From contig JASJFT010000100.1 of assembly GCA_030770425.1 (NCBI GenBank), forward strand, positions 1 through 64,000: a stretch of DNA of 64,000 nt, in the 5' to 3' direction. Below, one piece after another: positions 32,131-43,577 of this stretch. The position numbers were made by a program, and so were the translations under genes. Every line of letters starts with the position of its first letter. Within the stretch, counting starts at the first letter, position 1. Source of the stretch: Darksidea phi (taxonomy: Eukaryota > Ascomycota > Dothideomycetes > Pleosporales > Lentitheciaceae). Below the pieces are notes generated by a model, which saw only the letters and a list, made by a program, of their open reading frames with translations, did not search any database and had not been told where the DNA came from.

Positions 32131-32712
32131 AGAGCATTGTCCCACAAATGAGTGCGATCTCGCACGCTTTCCACACTAGTTTCTGACTGTTGCAAAACAG
32201 AGCGTTTCATTACTAGAATACCTCTTATCGGCTTCATTTTTCTTGAACCCTTTGCGTAAATCCAAGCGTGCCGCCATCGTATTGTGCCTATGATATCGCG
32301 CACTCCCTGCAGAGGGGAACCAGAGGCGCCCCACGAGTAGGTACGAACAGCAGTAGACCCGAAATGTGGAGGAACACGGTTAGTAAAACTCATGCAGAGG
32401 TTTTTTACTGCCTGTCGTCTCGAATCCGACCTAACTCTATCTTGAGAATACGACGAAAAAATTCTGTGCAGGTCTATATGAGAACGTCATCGCCCGCCAA
32501 AAGTCTCCTTCATTCGCTCGCCGTCTCCGCAACAACCGCGTCCCGTATCACAACAGCTCGATCTCGGTCCACGTGAAACCTACCACAACAATATCCCCCA
32601 CATCGTTCCTCTCGATTTCCTAGCCCCTACGAGCACTCACCTCAACGCCAGCACTTTCGCCGCTCATCCCAAAATAGCTACCCCCAACAGAGTGCGTTCG
32701 ATCAAGTACACA
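32131..32712. other. Intergenic, between tandem secreted-protein genes
   Basis: No gene was recognised. The last 100 bp are CT-rich, as expected before a fungal start codon. Confidence 0.4.
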
Positions 32713-33583
32713 ATGCGCCTCGCCAACCTCATCATCGCCGCGTGCTTTGCCATCATGGCCGTCGCCCTCCCCACCGCAGACGCAATACCCTCCGTCTCCG
32801 ACGCCTCACCCTTCTCCACCGACCGCAGACACATGCACCTCAACCGCCCGATAGAGCGCTCTGCGTCCTCCCCTTTAGACGACACCGACATACTCTCCGA
32901 GCTTTCTAATATCACTCCAATCCTCCCCACCCCGCCCACCACCAACCCTTCCACCGCCGCCTTCGAGCTCGACAACACCTTCGTCCACGGTACCTGTACC
33001 TTCCATCTTCAGCTCTTCCAACAATGCGTCTACAAGCCGTTTCCCACGCCATCCTACCAAACTTCGACCATCGGCTTCCTCTTCAGCATCGAGGACGGAT
33101 CGAAGAAGTCCGTCGTGTGGTTTCCCGACGGCGTGGGACGTTTCGATGGTCCGGATAATGCGAGACGCCTTAGTGGACTGGGTCAGGGTCCTGATCTGTA
33201 CGTAAACTCTGCGGTGCGAGATGTGTTTGACATGGCGTCGTACCCCCGAAGCGATTGTAGCAGAGGTTTAATATGCTAGGTACTCATGCGCCCTCTAATG
33301 AGCACTGCTAACATTGTTTGAATGTGTTTAGGTTCATGGTTTTTGCAGAGGGGAAAGCGCATTTTAGATATGGTGTTTGTCTTTGGGATTCTGGAAGTGG
33401 GAAAGGTGTGGCGGGTCAGTGTGGGTGGTGTAATGTGGGGGGTTGGACGAAGGGCGATTTAGGGTGTCAGGGAGGTATGATGGATGGGGCTTATCGAGTA
33501 AGTGTCTTGACGTATACATGTGTGTTGCAGTGGTGCTAACCTTTGGGTAGTTGTCGGATATGGATTGCTCTTTCAAGTGCTGA
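32713..33583 (+). CDS. Small secreted protein, family S member 2 (240 aa)
   Basis: Proposed exons are 32713-33236, 33332-33497 and 33551-33583. A signal peptide (LANLIIAACFAIMAVALPTA) opens the protein. A low-complexity, Ser/Thr/Pro-rich stretch follows (about residues 30-85), then GTCTFHLQLFQQCVYKP, AVRDVFDMAFMVFAEGKA and a Cys/Gly-rich QCGWCNVGGW. The last exon encodes LSDMDCSFKC. The first donor (GTCGTA) is weak. It was chosen because it keeps frame and restores the block seen in member 1. The tandem position with member 1, 0.6 kb apart, suggests an old duplication. Confidence 0.65.
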
Positions 33584-34736
33584 GCTTCTGTTTGAACTGG
33601 TGGTTTTGATGGGAAACTTTGCGGCACGGCCGGTACGTTAGATCTCTGGCAAGAAAAGATAGTAGCTAGTAACAAGACTTTCATTTCCCTCAAATTTTCA
33701 CCGCCGCTTTATCCATTCAAAAGTATCATCATGCACATTTATTCCGCATATTATATTACTCGCCAAACTTTCCCCTTCCCAGTCCTTACTCCGTACACTG
33801 GAGCCATCATCATCCTCGCGCCGACTAATCCCGCAATATCGAAAAGACAAGAGTCGTGTCACTTTTCACGCTATGAAAAAGGAAAACCGCACTTTTCCCA
33901 CGGTCTTCATCAACCTCCCCTACTTGGGCCAACCAAACTAAGCCCATCACCCTACCCTACACATCACACCGCTATCCTTCCGTCAAACGAGCCCTCCTTC
34001 TTCTCCTGCATGCATGCATGTCGGGGTGCTGGTGTTGGGTAGGTATTGAGTGCCGGGTACAGCACAATGTGGTAGGGTGTTTGTAGTGCGAAAAAGGGTA
34101 CGGATAGGTGCGGCGATATGGGCGAAGTAGTTAAAAGAAGCCATCACCTAGCAGAGTAGGTGGATAGGTGGAAGTCGGAGGGGCGAAGTTCCGACAACAG
34201 GAACGGCTCTGAGTCCGAAGCGATTGTGTTCGGAGTGGATCCCGGGGTCATCATGTGGATGCGAAAAGGGGAATTCCACGTTCATGCTCATGTCTGTTGC
34301 GGCCGCCAGCATATGTCGGCGGGTTCCGCAATCTCAACGAGCACAGACAGAGAGCAACAAGGTCACAACAGTACTGAGTCAAGAAGCAATGATTTTATAC
34401 ATTACCACAATTAGAGAGGGGAAAAGGTGGCTAAATGGCTCCGACAAACCCTTTTCCAAAACGCCCGAAGCAAGAGGAGCCGCTACGATGCTCAACTCAA
34501 GCGACCCAACTCTATGCCACTTAAACGCCTTGTTGGTAAATGGAAAACTTTTGAAATAGCCGTGATATAATGCAAAGATGAGCCCGAGAGTCAAAATCCA
34601 AAAGCCGATGCAAAAAGGGTATATCCTTCTCAGCCATCCGTATAAATTGCCGCCCACAAAGAGCCATGATGCAAAGAAAATCGTGACGCTCTGCTCGAAA
34701 AGACGATGAGGAAAGGGGAGAAGAGAAGAGAAGAGT
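33584..34736. other. No gene recognised
   Basis: 3' flanks of secreted protein 2 and of LDB19. A short tgca repeat lies near 34007-34020. A hydrophobic open frame just past the LDB19 stop shows no family resemblance. Confidence 0.4.
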
Positions 34737-36089
34737 TCATAATAGGGCGGTGTGCGCGTCTTCAACGGACGCCAGATCGAGCTCCTCCATGTAGGTGGGC
34801 GGACTGGCGGGCACATCCTCGTACACGGGAGGCTGCTCCTCGTCCCACGAGATGCCCATGCCTGAGCGTTCGGTAACGTGGAGGTGGAACTGGGTGCGGA
34901 GGACACGCGCTGCGCCGGTGGGAGTTGCCTGGTTGGGCTTCTTCAATGGAGCCCACTCTTCTGCGACGACCATCTCGATGATGAGATTGTGCTTGACGCT
35001 CATGCCGGTGCTGGTCTCCATGTCGCACAGTGGATTGAGCGCCACGGCGCAGGCGGCGCGGAATTCGCATTCGATGTTGCCCTCGGTGAAATCGGACTTC
35101 CAGCCGCTCTTGACCTCCTCGTTAGCAATGAGGCGGACATCGTCGTGGAGAATGCCCTTGCCCTCTCCGCCCACCTTTTGCGCGTGCTTGGCGCAGGCGG
35201 GGGCGACGAACTTCTGCGTCTCTTCGATGCGCCAATTGAGCTTGCGAAGCCGCCAGCGGGTCTGCGAATCGGCCTTGTTCTGCGTGATGCCGGAGAGGCG
35301 CAATTCGATCGGGAAGTCGCCAATGGGGTGGATGACCGGGGGCAGCTTGACCGAAGCGGTGAGGTTCGTGGGCGGGAAGATGCGGATGGAATGCTTCTCG
35401 TTGCCCGGGAAGATGGCGCGCTTGACGTCTACGTTGCGCTTGTAGGTCAGCTTCTCGCCGTTGGACATGGTGGCCACGGCATCGAGATAGTAGTCCAGCG
35501 TGGCGAGCGCGCCGTGGGTGGTGGCGGGCAGATGACCCGGCAGAAGATGGGAGAAGGGATAAGAATGCATGCCGTGGCGCAGCGACACGGGCGCCGTCAC
35601 GAGGTCCCACTTGTGAACCGTAGTCTCCTGCTGCGTGCAGTCCGGGCAGTGGGCCTGCACTGGCTTTTTGGTGGTGGTAATGGCGAGGAAGCGCATCTCG
35701 AACTTGTCGAGCGTCACGTAGGGGTCGTGGACGTCGAGCTGCAGCTGGCCCGAGAAGATGGCGCCACTCGACGTCTGCGGGCTGTTGTAGAAAACCACGG
35801 GTGGAGACTCGACGACCATGTTGACGGTAGCGGCTTTCTGCGGCTCCACCTTGGGGCTCTTCTTGTCGGAATGGGCGCGGCCCATGCTGTGGCGCTTGAA
35901 GGCCTCCATGACCAGCGACTCTTGCGACTTGGAGCGCGAGCTGGACGGGTGTTCGACGGAGTAGACCGGGGGGAACATGGGCACCGGCTCGGCGTGGAGG
36001 TGCTTTTTCGGCTTGGCTGGCCCGACTGGCTCCGAATGTGGCGATGACGCAGGTGCGGGCCGAACAAGGGAAAGCAGACGGCCTGGCAT
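34737..36089 (-). CDS. LDB19: Arrestin-related trafficking adaptor LDB19/Art1 family (450 aa)
   Basis: A single exon. The ATG at 36089 (MPGRLLSLVRP) is preferred over one 177 bp upstream that adds low-complexity sequence. The arrestin-like N-terminal region begins near residue 90 (NMVVESPPVVFYNS, then SGAIFSGQLQLDV) and continues through KFEMRFLAITTTKK, the Cys pair in HCPDCTQQ and FPFSHLLPGH-type strands (YPFSHLLPGHLP), as in the LDB19 domain. PPxY sites occur near residue 36 (PPVY) and twice near the C-terminus (PPVY and PPTY). These recruit the HECT ubiquitin ligase Rsp5, so the protein targets plasma-membrane transporters for ubiquitylation and endocytosis. It is shorter than yeast Art1. 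The sequence looks complete and strongly GC-biased. Confidence 0.88.
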   Translation of the reverse strand: MPGRLLSLVRPAPASSPHSEPVGPAKPKKHLHAEPVPMFPPVYSVEHPSSSRSKSQESLVMEAFKRHSMGRAHSDKKSPKVEPQKAATVNMVVESPPVVFYNSPQTSSGAIFSGQLQLDVHDPYVTLDKFEMRFLAITTTKKPVQAHCPDCTQQETTVHKWDLVTAPVSLRHGMHSYPFSHLLPGHLPATTHGALATLDYYLDAVATMSNGEKLTYKRNVDVKRAIFPGNEKHSIRIFPPTNLTASVKLPPVIHPIGDFPIELRLSGITQNKADSQTRWRLRKLNWRIEETQKFVAPACAKHAQKVGGEGKGILHDDVRLIANEEVKSGWKSDFTEGNIECEFRAACAVALNPLCDMETSTGMSVKHNLIIEMVVAEEWAPLKKPNQATPTGAARVLRTQFHLHVTERSGMGISWDEEQPPVYEDVPASPPTYMEELDLASVEDAHTALL

Positions 36090-38407
36090 GGCTGACAGAG
36101 GCTTGCAGAAGTCTGGGGAAGGACGGAGTGCGGCTGGCGGCTGGCGACTGGTGCTGGTGTCCAATGACGATTGCACGCTGGCGGTCGGGAGGATGGCGAA
36201 GGTGAAGCGGAGGGCTACGAGTTGATTTTGTGCGAGTTGAGTTGGTGGACCAGGTGCTGCGGGCAAAACATAGTTCCCATGCGGAGGCGCGAGATGGGTA
36301 TTCCAACGCTATGGGGGGCAAGGCAGGTCTTTAAAGGGAGCGTGGTGGGCGTTTACGTGAGAAAAACTCATGAGTGGTGCCCTTGATGGGTTGCGGTGAT
36401 GCCATGGCGTACCAGCCGCCAAGCTTTGCGCGACAGACGCTAGCCCGCGTGCAGAAGGCTCACCCCAGTCGTGGCTGCCTTTTCTAGGTCAGGAGGCAGG
36501 TGCAGGTGGCGCGCACAGACGCATGATCGCCCCGGAAGGAACGCCCGTCGTCGAGTGAATTACACGAATTGCACCGGCTACACGCTCTGCACCGCGTATT
36601 GTACAGTCACCTCCAGCCGCCGCCCTCCAGCTGCTGTGCACCGCCCGCCGTCGCTTTGTGAGGCTGACTGCGCGCCGTCTCCTGTCCGTCTCCGGAGCCG
36701 TGCCCAGCCGCGCCTTTGTTGCGCGAGCGCGCCTCGCCGACGGCATCGCCGTCACTAGCACATCATACTCTGTGCTATAGTAATTTCTGCACTGCAGCTC
36801 GACCAACAAGCCATCTCCAGGCCCGGCTCAATGCCCCCGCGACAGCACCGCTCTCCATTGGCGCCTTCAGAGGCCACGGGAATCACGAGTCTCGTTCCCC
36901 GCAAATTGGCGTCGTGGTCATCCTCCACACGGCGAAGCTGGGGTCGAGCAACTGAACATCTCCACGGAAGCGCACACGCATTGCATCACGCCTCGAATAC
37001 TTCAGCCGGCATCGTCGCCCTGTCGTGACCGCCCTCTGCCGCCCCGTGTTGCCTGCTTTTGGCCGGCGACGCGCTCATTGCTAATTGTGCAACGTCCTCG
37101 CACCACACCATGGCGATGCCGGTGCATTTCCATTTCTACGCCAAGCCGGCATACTTAGGTAATGCCTGGAAAATTTTCCAGACGTCGTGGACCAAGCAGG
37201 CCAGCACTCGACGGCCCGTGGCCTGACCCAACTCCACCGCCGAAATCTCGTCTTCCCGTCGGCTGAGCACGTTGCTGTCCGCAGCGCTGCTGGTGTCAGA
37301 GAGCCCACATATTCACGCTCCAGACGCTTCTACAGCCCCATCCTTCAATGACGCTGCCTGCAGCATTACTCGATCGAAACTCAACGCCCCGGTTTTCCAC
37401 CGCCATCGCTCCGTCTGCTCCGTCGGCGATGCCCGAATCGGAGAACTGGTCCTGAGAGGTGTCATTGCGACTTCAGCACCATCTCACGATACTTCGCTTA
37501 TTTTGCGATCGCGACATGGACATGGGCTCGACACACGGACATGGCTCGGCGCACCAAGCTTTGTGTCTTGGGTGCGCACCATGTCCAGATTCGGGAATGA
37601 AAGCACACGTTCTGCATGGCCAGCATCGGGTTCGCGTCTTTTGCATCCCTGAAACCCATAGTGGACCTTTGCCGGCCTTGAATCGCCATCTTGCCACCAT
37701 AACAGTTGGACACTTGCGGACCTCCTTCGGCCGTTTTCTGCAAATTTTTTGTCTCATCATGATGGCCTTGTATTGCCCCATCCCGGACCGCGCCATTTCG
37801 CCTGTTCAGGAACGCACAAATATGTCGCATCCTCACCGCTCTTCAGGTACCAATGCCCGCATGCGGGTCTTGTACCGGTACTGCCTTTGAGTGTGACAGT
37901 TGCACGCTGCTCACTGAACACCCAAGGGAACCTTGGGTCCCGTTGATTTGCAGCTAGGCACAGGCCGCTGCAGAGCCCTGGCTCAGCCCTATGCATGCGT
38001 TGCCGCTCTATTACGTTCGCTATTCGATCTGCCAAGATTGCCTTTCCACCGGTTTCCTTAACTGTCGTTGTACCAAGCAAGGGCCGTTGCGACGAAAAGA
38101 ACGTCCAGCGGGGTTTACAATGGTCTAACTGGTCCTGCTGTCGGTCCACAAGAAGACGTATATTTGCATCGCACCTCGCTAGTAGTACGCGCGGCCCGTT
38201 TTGTCCCCAGCACGCAGGGTCAGAGTCTTCCGCAGTGTCGCCCTGCATAGGTGGCACAAATCACTATGAACGGCGAACATTTACGGTACTCGGTCTATCG
38301 GACCTTCTTCGGCTAGTGAGCACGAAACGCTTGAAGCTATACCCGTCGCTTTACAAGTTGTCACATCCTTCGTTCTTGCATCCGACCTAATGGTGCCCAT
38401 CACGGTT
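36090..38407. other. Gene-poor, GC-rich region upstream of LDB19
   Basis: About 2.3 kb without a supported gene. Several frames stay open on both strands because of GC richness, but none has motifs, a signal peptide or joinable exons. It probably includes a long LDB19 promoter or 5' UTR. Confidence 0.45.
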
Positions 38408-38555
38408 ATAGATTTCAATGTGCTCTATTATCGTGTATAATGTGTGGGTATAGCACCTCTACTGTGTACAAACTTCTACTGTGTTTCGTACGGACCTTAC
38501 AAAAGAGGCTCCCACTATGCAAATCCAACCCAAATAGATTTCAATGTGTTCTATT
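38408..38555 (+). repeat. Family C tail bracketed by a 22-bp direct repeat
   Basis: atagatttcaatgtgctcta(tt) at 38408-38429 recurs with one transition at 38534-38555. Between them lies the tail of the family C repeat (gggtatag ... gaggctcccac). The direct repeats may be a duplicated flank or short terminal repeats. Confidence 0.65.
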
Positions 38556-39254
38556 TCTCCTCGCTTTATTCTCTTGTAGCAGGCTGACGACATTTCTCCT
38601 TCCCTAATCGTATGCCCGTTGGATCAGCCAAGGCCTCAATTGCCGTAAGCTCTGCCTGTCCATCTCGAGTCTTGCTACATCTCCACAGCCTTGATGTTAT
38701 ACTTGAGTCACATCGAATTACACACCCTGAATCCAGATATTGCCCACTAAATACAGCACCAGTATCGGACTTCCTACCCGCTGAGACAGTGCAGCTTGGT
38801 AATGTATGTTCCTCCTCCTATTTACTATAGACTTGATCGCTCTTGAGAAATGGGCATAGCGGACTCGTGTCGATAAAATTAATCTTATAAATCCTTCACT
38901 CTATTGCACATTTGACATGTAGGTTTCACGCTGCAACTGAATCACGGTTTCTCGCTTATCTGCGACTAGCCTATGTCATTCACATCCATATCTACGGATC
39001 CGAAACCAGGTAGCCTCAGCGAAATTGTCGCGTTCAACATAGGGCAAAGTACATAAGAAACCTAGAATGAGGATAAGGGATCAAGGCTCCAAAGAAGCAA
39101 AGGCACAAAAATCAAATTCAACCAGCTCTCAGGAGGATGTCGTCCAGAAGTAGGCGCGAAGAGCTATGTAACGCGAGATCGAGCACGATCCGCAATTTCC
39201 ATCAAATATAAAGGTGCAACAAACACTCATCAATCAATCCTGAAGTTTGTTCCC
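38556..39254. other. No gene recognised
   Basis: Nothing with coding support or repeat structure was seen. Confidence 0.4.
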
Positions 39255-40199
39255 ATGGCTCCACATCATTGCCTGGGTTTTTGCCTGGGTTTTGTGCCGT
39301 GCATGCGCCAGTTACACCTATCAGACCATCTGTCACACACTAAGAGCTGTCGTGATGAGCTACGCCGGCGGTTGTGGAATCAAACAAAGACGGCTGAGTC
39401 GATACCGCCGGATGCCCACTTCTGGCCTTACTGTAGTCACCAAGGTCGCATCTTCCAAACCGAAGACTAACTCTACGATCATGCCATGTCAGAGCATGCG
39501 AGCATGCTGCCAGCCATGCCTGACCAGGCCCGTGCACGACTCCTGGCTGATGCAAGACTGATGTAAGTCATGTCACGTGAGCTCTCCTTGCCTGGCCGGT
39601 CTGATCAATACGCGCAGGAAGCCGAGTCGGCGATTGTCGAGGTGTCGGACACCCTGAGCATTTTGGTGCCGCCTCCACGAAAAGAGGAATTCAAATCTCA
39701 TCTGAAGCAGATCTGTGAACAGGCATGCAGCAGCTGGTCACAGGTCCAAAGGTTTGCGGAGAGAGTGATTCCCAGCTTCTCCTTCGAGTATCCCGAAGAA
39801 TGGCAGCCTCTGCCGCCGCCATTCGCCCAGGCCGCCACAAAGTCCACTAGGCCGTCTTCCTCTGCTCAACGACCAGCACAGCAACAGTCTCCACCTAGTC
39901 CTCGGCCGATGACCAACGAAGACGTCAGAGAAGTTGCTTGGCTGGCCTTCTTTGTCCCCGAGTGAGCCCAGACCGACCATGACCCAGACTCGTGGGACCT
40001 GCTCCATCCAGGATACGTTCTTACAAAGATTCAGGTGAAGGCAGCAGAGGAGGGAATGATTGCGGAGGAGGCTTCCCGCCAGGCCAGGAAGACGACGAGG
40101 CAAAACGGTGGTGATTCGGGTCCGGCACAGAGAAAGAGACGGGATTCAGGCATTTTCTTTTCTTCTCAAGGAAGCTCGGACATGGCAGATCTACGTTGA
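39255..40199 (+). pseudogene. Unknown protein gene with three in-frame stops
   Basis: One reading frame is protein-like from 39255 to TGA 40197-40199 but is broken by TAA 39468-39470, TAA 39564-39566 and TGA 39963-39965. Recognisable sequence crosses each stop: DAHFWPYCSHQGRIFQTED, then MPDQARARLLADARLM, then EAESAIVEVSDTLSILVPPP and EWQPLPPPFAQAA, then DHDPDSWDLLHPGYVLTKIQ and KRRDSGIFFSSQGSSDMADL. The segment 39840-39910 is Ser/Pro/Gln-rich. No known domain was recognised. The frame is otherwise free of frameshifts, so inactivation was by point mutation. Confidence 0.65.
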
Positions 40200-40692
40200 T
40201 GCGTCGACAGCAGTATCCCAGAGACAACCCACTATCCTTACTCTCCCTCCCCTTCTCTCTCTTTTCATGGTGTGCTCTTGTTCTTTTGCCTATTTTAATT
40301 CTTGTACCAGGCTACAACATAATCCGTAATACACGAGGATTCAACCATCGCTTCTAGGCTCGCCGGGTCTCTGCCCCTACCCATCCCCTTCAAGTCGCCT
40401 AGGGAGTTTCTCAACAGCAGTTTCTGACAGCATCGCCAAGGAGGGCACGATCTGGTAGGTGAGTATTTTCAGCTACATCACTAAAAAGCTAGATTGTAAT
40501 ATCATTACCATCGGTAAATATAAAGTCTCTGCCCCCCTAATCAACTAAACTAGTCTAACCAAATACTCCATCATCATGACTTTCCCCCCGAGAGAAATGC
40601 GATCGTGATAGGCGATAAGCCCAAAGTCAAAGCCTCCTACAAGTCCTACTTCTTCCACCTTATTAATCAAACTGGCTTACGCTGGTGTAATC
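40200..40692. other. No gene recognised
   Basis: Intergenic, between the relic and the membrane-protein gene. Confidence 0.4.
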
Positions 40693-42138
40693 TTATGATT
40701 TAGGAACATGTGTCTCACACCGAGTGTCGTCCTGGACTGCGCTCTCTGTCTGTTTTTGGTTTACCTTTCCCGCCTCTGGGTTTGCCCTTATCGCCAGACC
40801 GCTCAATTCGTAGCTCAATACAGCCCGAGTACATATGGCCGCGAATACAAAGGCGTAAATGACTGGCAGAGAGTCGGCCAAGGGTATGAGAACAATGCTG
40901 CCAAGAAGAACAGTGCCGGTGATAATGTGAAGTCCGCCAACCATTCGGACGGCGGGTCCGAGAAGGGACGGCAGGAGTCGTGGACTGTCTGGAGTCTGAA
41001 TCTTCTTAAGCTTAAGCTCCGGGCCTTGAGCACAGGGAGTCTGAGTCTTCTTAAGCTTAGGCTCCGGGCCTTGAGCACAGGGAGTCTGAATCTTCTTAAA
41101 CTTAAGCTCCGGGCCTTGAGCACAGGGAGTCAGCTCAGCAATGATGAACTCGGCCAAGGGGTTTCTCCTGCTGTCGTTTTTCGATCTGGAGGTAGCCCGC
41201 CCCACGGTCTTGGCGGAGACGACAAAAGCGAGTAGGAAAATTGGCAAATTCAAAAAGCCCCATCCAAACAACGTGGCGGTTTCCGGTACGCCTGTGATGT
41301 AGACAACCAACGGGGCCAGGGGTACGGCGTGATATGTGAACCGGTAGAGGTGGTAGAAGTAGTTTGCCACCGCCCCCATCGCGATGCCATACTCAACAAG
41401 AGCCACGAGAAGCTTAGCAAGGAAGGGTGTCCCGTCTCTGTTTGGATCGGCTATCGGTATGCGAGCCGCTATCTGTATGAGCACTTGACCGCCCTTTTCT
41501 GCCCTGTGGAGAATATTCTCGAAGTTGAACTCGGTTGGGCTTGGCGACATTAATCCAAAGCCCAGTAACGTGGCGAGAATGGGTCTCCGGGTGCTCAGGA
41601 GGCTGATCTCGGCCAGGCCAGGCCCGAGCTGAACGAGGCCCGCAGGTAGGAGCGCCAGCAGGATACCCGTCACGGCCATGTTTGCCTTGTTGACCTCTCC
41701 ATATTCCTCCAGGATACAATCCATGAGGTTTTTCGAGTACTCGTGCCCCATGCCTGGATCCTGCTTGCTCTCATTCCAATAATCTCTAAACTGGTCAGAG
41801 CAATTCGCATGAAACCGCCAACTATCGTGTTGCTCCACAGTTGGAAAGAAAGTTTTGAACTGGGAACGGGAACGGTCGAGGCCCGCAGCGGCGATAGAGA
41901 TGCATAGGCCGTAGGCCGCCAGAAAGCTCAATGTCTTGGAGCGACGCATTTCGAATGATTCGGCGATGGCGGTAGGATATTTGCAAAGTGCGAGGAGATT
42001 GACCCAAGAGGAGAGGAGAAAGGCTGCAAAGAAGAGAGGAAAGGAAGGGGCCAGAAAACATGTTGGAGAACCAGCCCGAGAACCAGCCCAGGAGTTAAAC
42101 AGGGACATTATCGGGCAGCCCCCACTTCGTTCTGTCAC
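40693..42138 (-). CDS. Multipass membrane protein with a three-fold 15-residue repeat (481 aa)
   Basis: A single exon with about eight hydrophobic segments: FFAAFLLSSWVNLLAL near residue 36, a stretch near 75, ILLALLPAGLVQLGPGLA near 160, LVALVEYGIAMGAVANYFY, LAPLVVYITGVPE, FLNLPIFLLAFVVSA, and two after residue 395. Between segments (about residues 325-375) the motif TPCAQGPELKLKKIQ is repeated three times with few changes. It corresponds to 45-bp DNA repeats at about 40990-41135 and lies in a soluble loop. A second ATG (MSLFNSWAG) 33 bp in could be the true start. I recognise this only as a fungal-type integral membrane protein of unknown function. Confidence 0.7.
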   Translation of the reverse strand: MTERSGGCPIMSLFNSWAGSRAGSPTCFLAPSFPLFFAAFLLSSWVNLLALCKYPTAIAESFEMRRSKTLSFLAAYGLCISIAAAGLDRSRSQFKTFFPTVEQHDSWRFHANCSDQFRDYWNESKQDPGMGHEYSKNLMDCILEEYGEVNKANMAVTGILLALLPAGLVQLGPGLAEISLLSTRRPILATLLGFGLMSPSPTEFNFENILHRAEKGGQVLIQIAARIPIADPNRDGTPFLAKLLVALVEYGIAMGAVANYFYHLYRFTYHAVPLAPLVVYITGVPETATLFGWGFLNLPIFLLAFVVSAKTVGRATSRSKNDSRRNPLAEFIIAELTPCAQGPELKFKKIQTPCAQGPEPKLKKTQTPCAQGPELKLKKIQTPDSPRLLPSLLGPAVRMVGGLHIITGTVLLGSIVLIPLADSLPVIYAFVFAAICTRAVLSYELSGLAIRANPEAGKVNQKQTESAVQDDTRCETHVPKS

Positions 42139-42283
42139 GTTCCATGTAAGCGAGGGCGACAGTGTGCTGACGGGCTGCAGGGGTACAGCTCCTTTCCATA
42201 CGCCGGTCCATATAGTTTCCGGCTATATATAGTTTCTGGTCACCCTAGCAAACCTCGTACGCGTATTTGATTTGGAATTGCAT
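42139..42283. other. Promoter side of the membrane-protein gene
   Basis: Short gap up to the repeat. No gene is present. Confidence 0.4.
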
Positions 42284-42545
42284 AGTGGGAGTCTCTTTAG
42301 AAGGTCCGCACGAAATATAGTAGGAGTTTGTACACAGTAGAGGTGCTATACCCACACCTTATACACGATAATAGAGCTGTAGAGCTGTACGCAGTACTGT
42401 CAATCGTAAGATACCGACGAGGTGATATTTCGAATATTAAGGCGCTGGACAAGAAATAATATATGATGCCGAACCACAGAGCGTTGGGAGACCAACAGCG
42501 GTAGCGATGAGTTAGCGCACCTATACTACTACCCACAGTATAAAA
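42284..42545 (-). repeat. Family C repeat, most complete copy (inverted)
   Basis: It carries both the gggagtctctt...gaaatatagtaggagtttg end and the agcggtagcgatgagttagc end that occur separately or together in the copies at 3909-4115 and 38445-38520. About 260 bp, non-coding. Confidence 0.75.
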
Positions 42546-43577
42546 ATTGCCTGCGATGATACTAGTATCCTACTTATATCTATCTCTTCTCCTTAGCTAG
42601 CTTCCTCACTATATTCCTCTCTTATACCTAGCCAGCTTCCTTATATTAATATCTACCAACTATATATCTTTACCAACGACCGTTTGCCTAGTCCTTTGGG
42701 AGAATAAACTAGAGTATAATAGGCTGTTCGAGTATAGCGCTCTAAACCTTTCGAATATTGCGGCGGAGCATCCCCGGCGCTACAGGCGGAAGGTACTATC
42801 GATAATGTAGTTTGCGCGAACCAATAGCGAATATCGCGAATCCTACGCACGTTCCGGCTGACTCGCACCAAATCGCATCCGTATCCGGGGCTGTCCAATG
42901 CTTCTTAACGGACGACCGTCGGCCCCCAAATGCGCCTACTATGACAGGGGAGTTGTAAACGGATACTGATTTGGAATGTTTTAAGTTTTAAGGTGGAACA
43001 AGGCAAGCCGCCCGATCCTGCACAGTCCCCTGTGTTCAGCCACTTCAAGCATCCGCCTTGCCGCCAGACCGTCTTGACATGGCGGATGCAGACTCGTATC
43101 TGTTTTCTCATTCCCTAGATTTACGACCTCGCGACACTATCCTGCGTTGTTCCCAAGTTGTTGTTTTAAGTATCATAGCTAAGACGAAGCTCGGCGCCTA
43201 TACATTGGTTTCTTGCGCGAGTTTGACGACGCGATGGCTGCTAGTCATTCGATACGATGGTAGGGCTATAAAGCTACTAAAGATTCCTTGTACTTTATCC
43301 TATGTCTCTTAACGCGTAGCTGAAATTATACGCTTCTTGGCTATTCACCCCATAATTAATTCGATTCGAAGACTGGCTAGGCAAGGAAGGAATGGAAGTA
43401 AAGGAATTGGAAACAGGTATTCCTCAAGCTGACTCCGTCGTCACCAGTAATAAAACTGAGCCTAGAAGAGAAGAGTATGGATGAGTTAGATTGTTTTCTA
43501 GAACTAGAAAAGCAGAGTATACCGCTTCATAGCAGTCCTTCTTTCCCGGTTAGACCATTATACAATGCCACTGACCT
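42546..43577. other. AT-rich intergenic DNA with a family B repeat piece
   Basis: No gene was recognised. 43196-43265 (tttcttgcgcgagtttgacg ... attcgata) is a diverged piece of family B. Confidence 0.5.

Noticed and set aside
34379..34736. Hydrophobic open frame just after the LDB19 stop on the minus strand
   Set aside because: It overlaps the end of LDB19 in another frame, lacks a start of its own and shows no family resemblance; it most likely reflects 3' UTR composition.
34878..36047. 389-codon open frame on the plus strand
   Set aside because: It is the antisense shadow of the GC-rich LDB19 coding region and shows low-complexity text only.
37757..38257. 166-codon minus-strand open frame in the gene-empty region
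   Set aside because: No motif, no biased third position visible by eye, and overlapping frames on the other strand of similar length.
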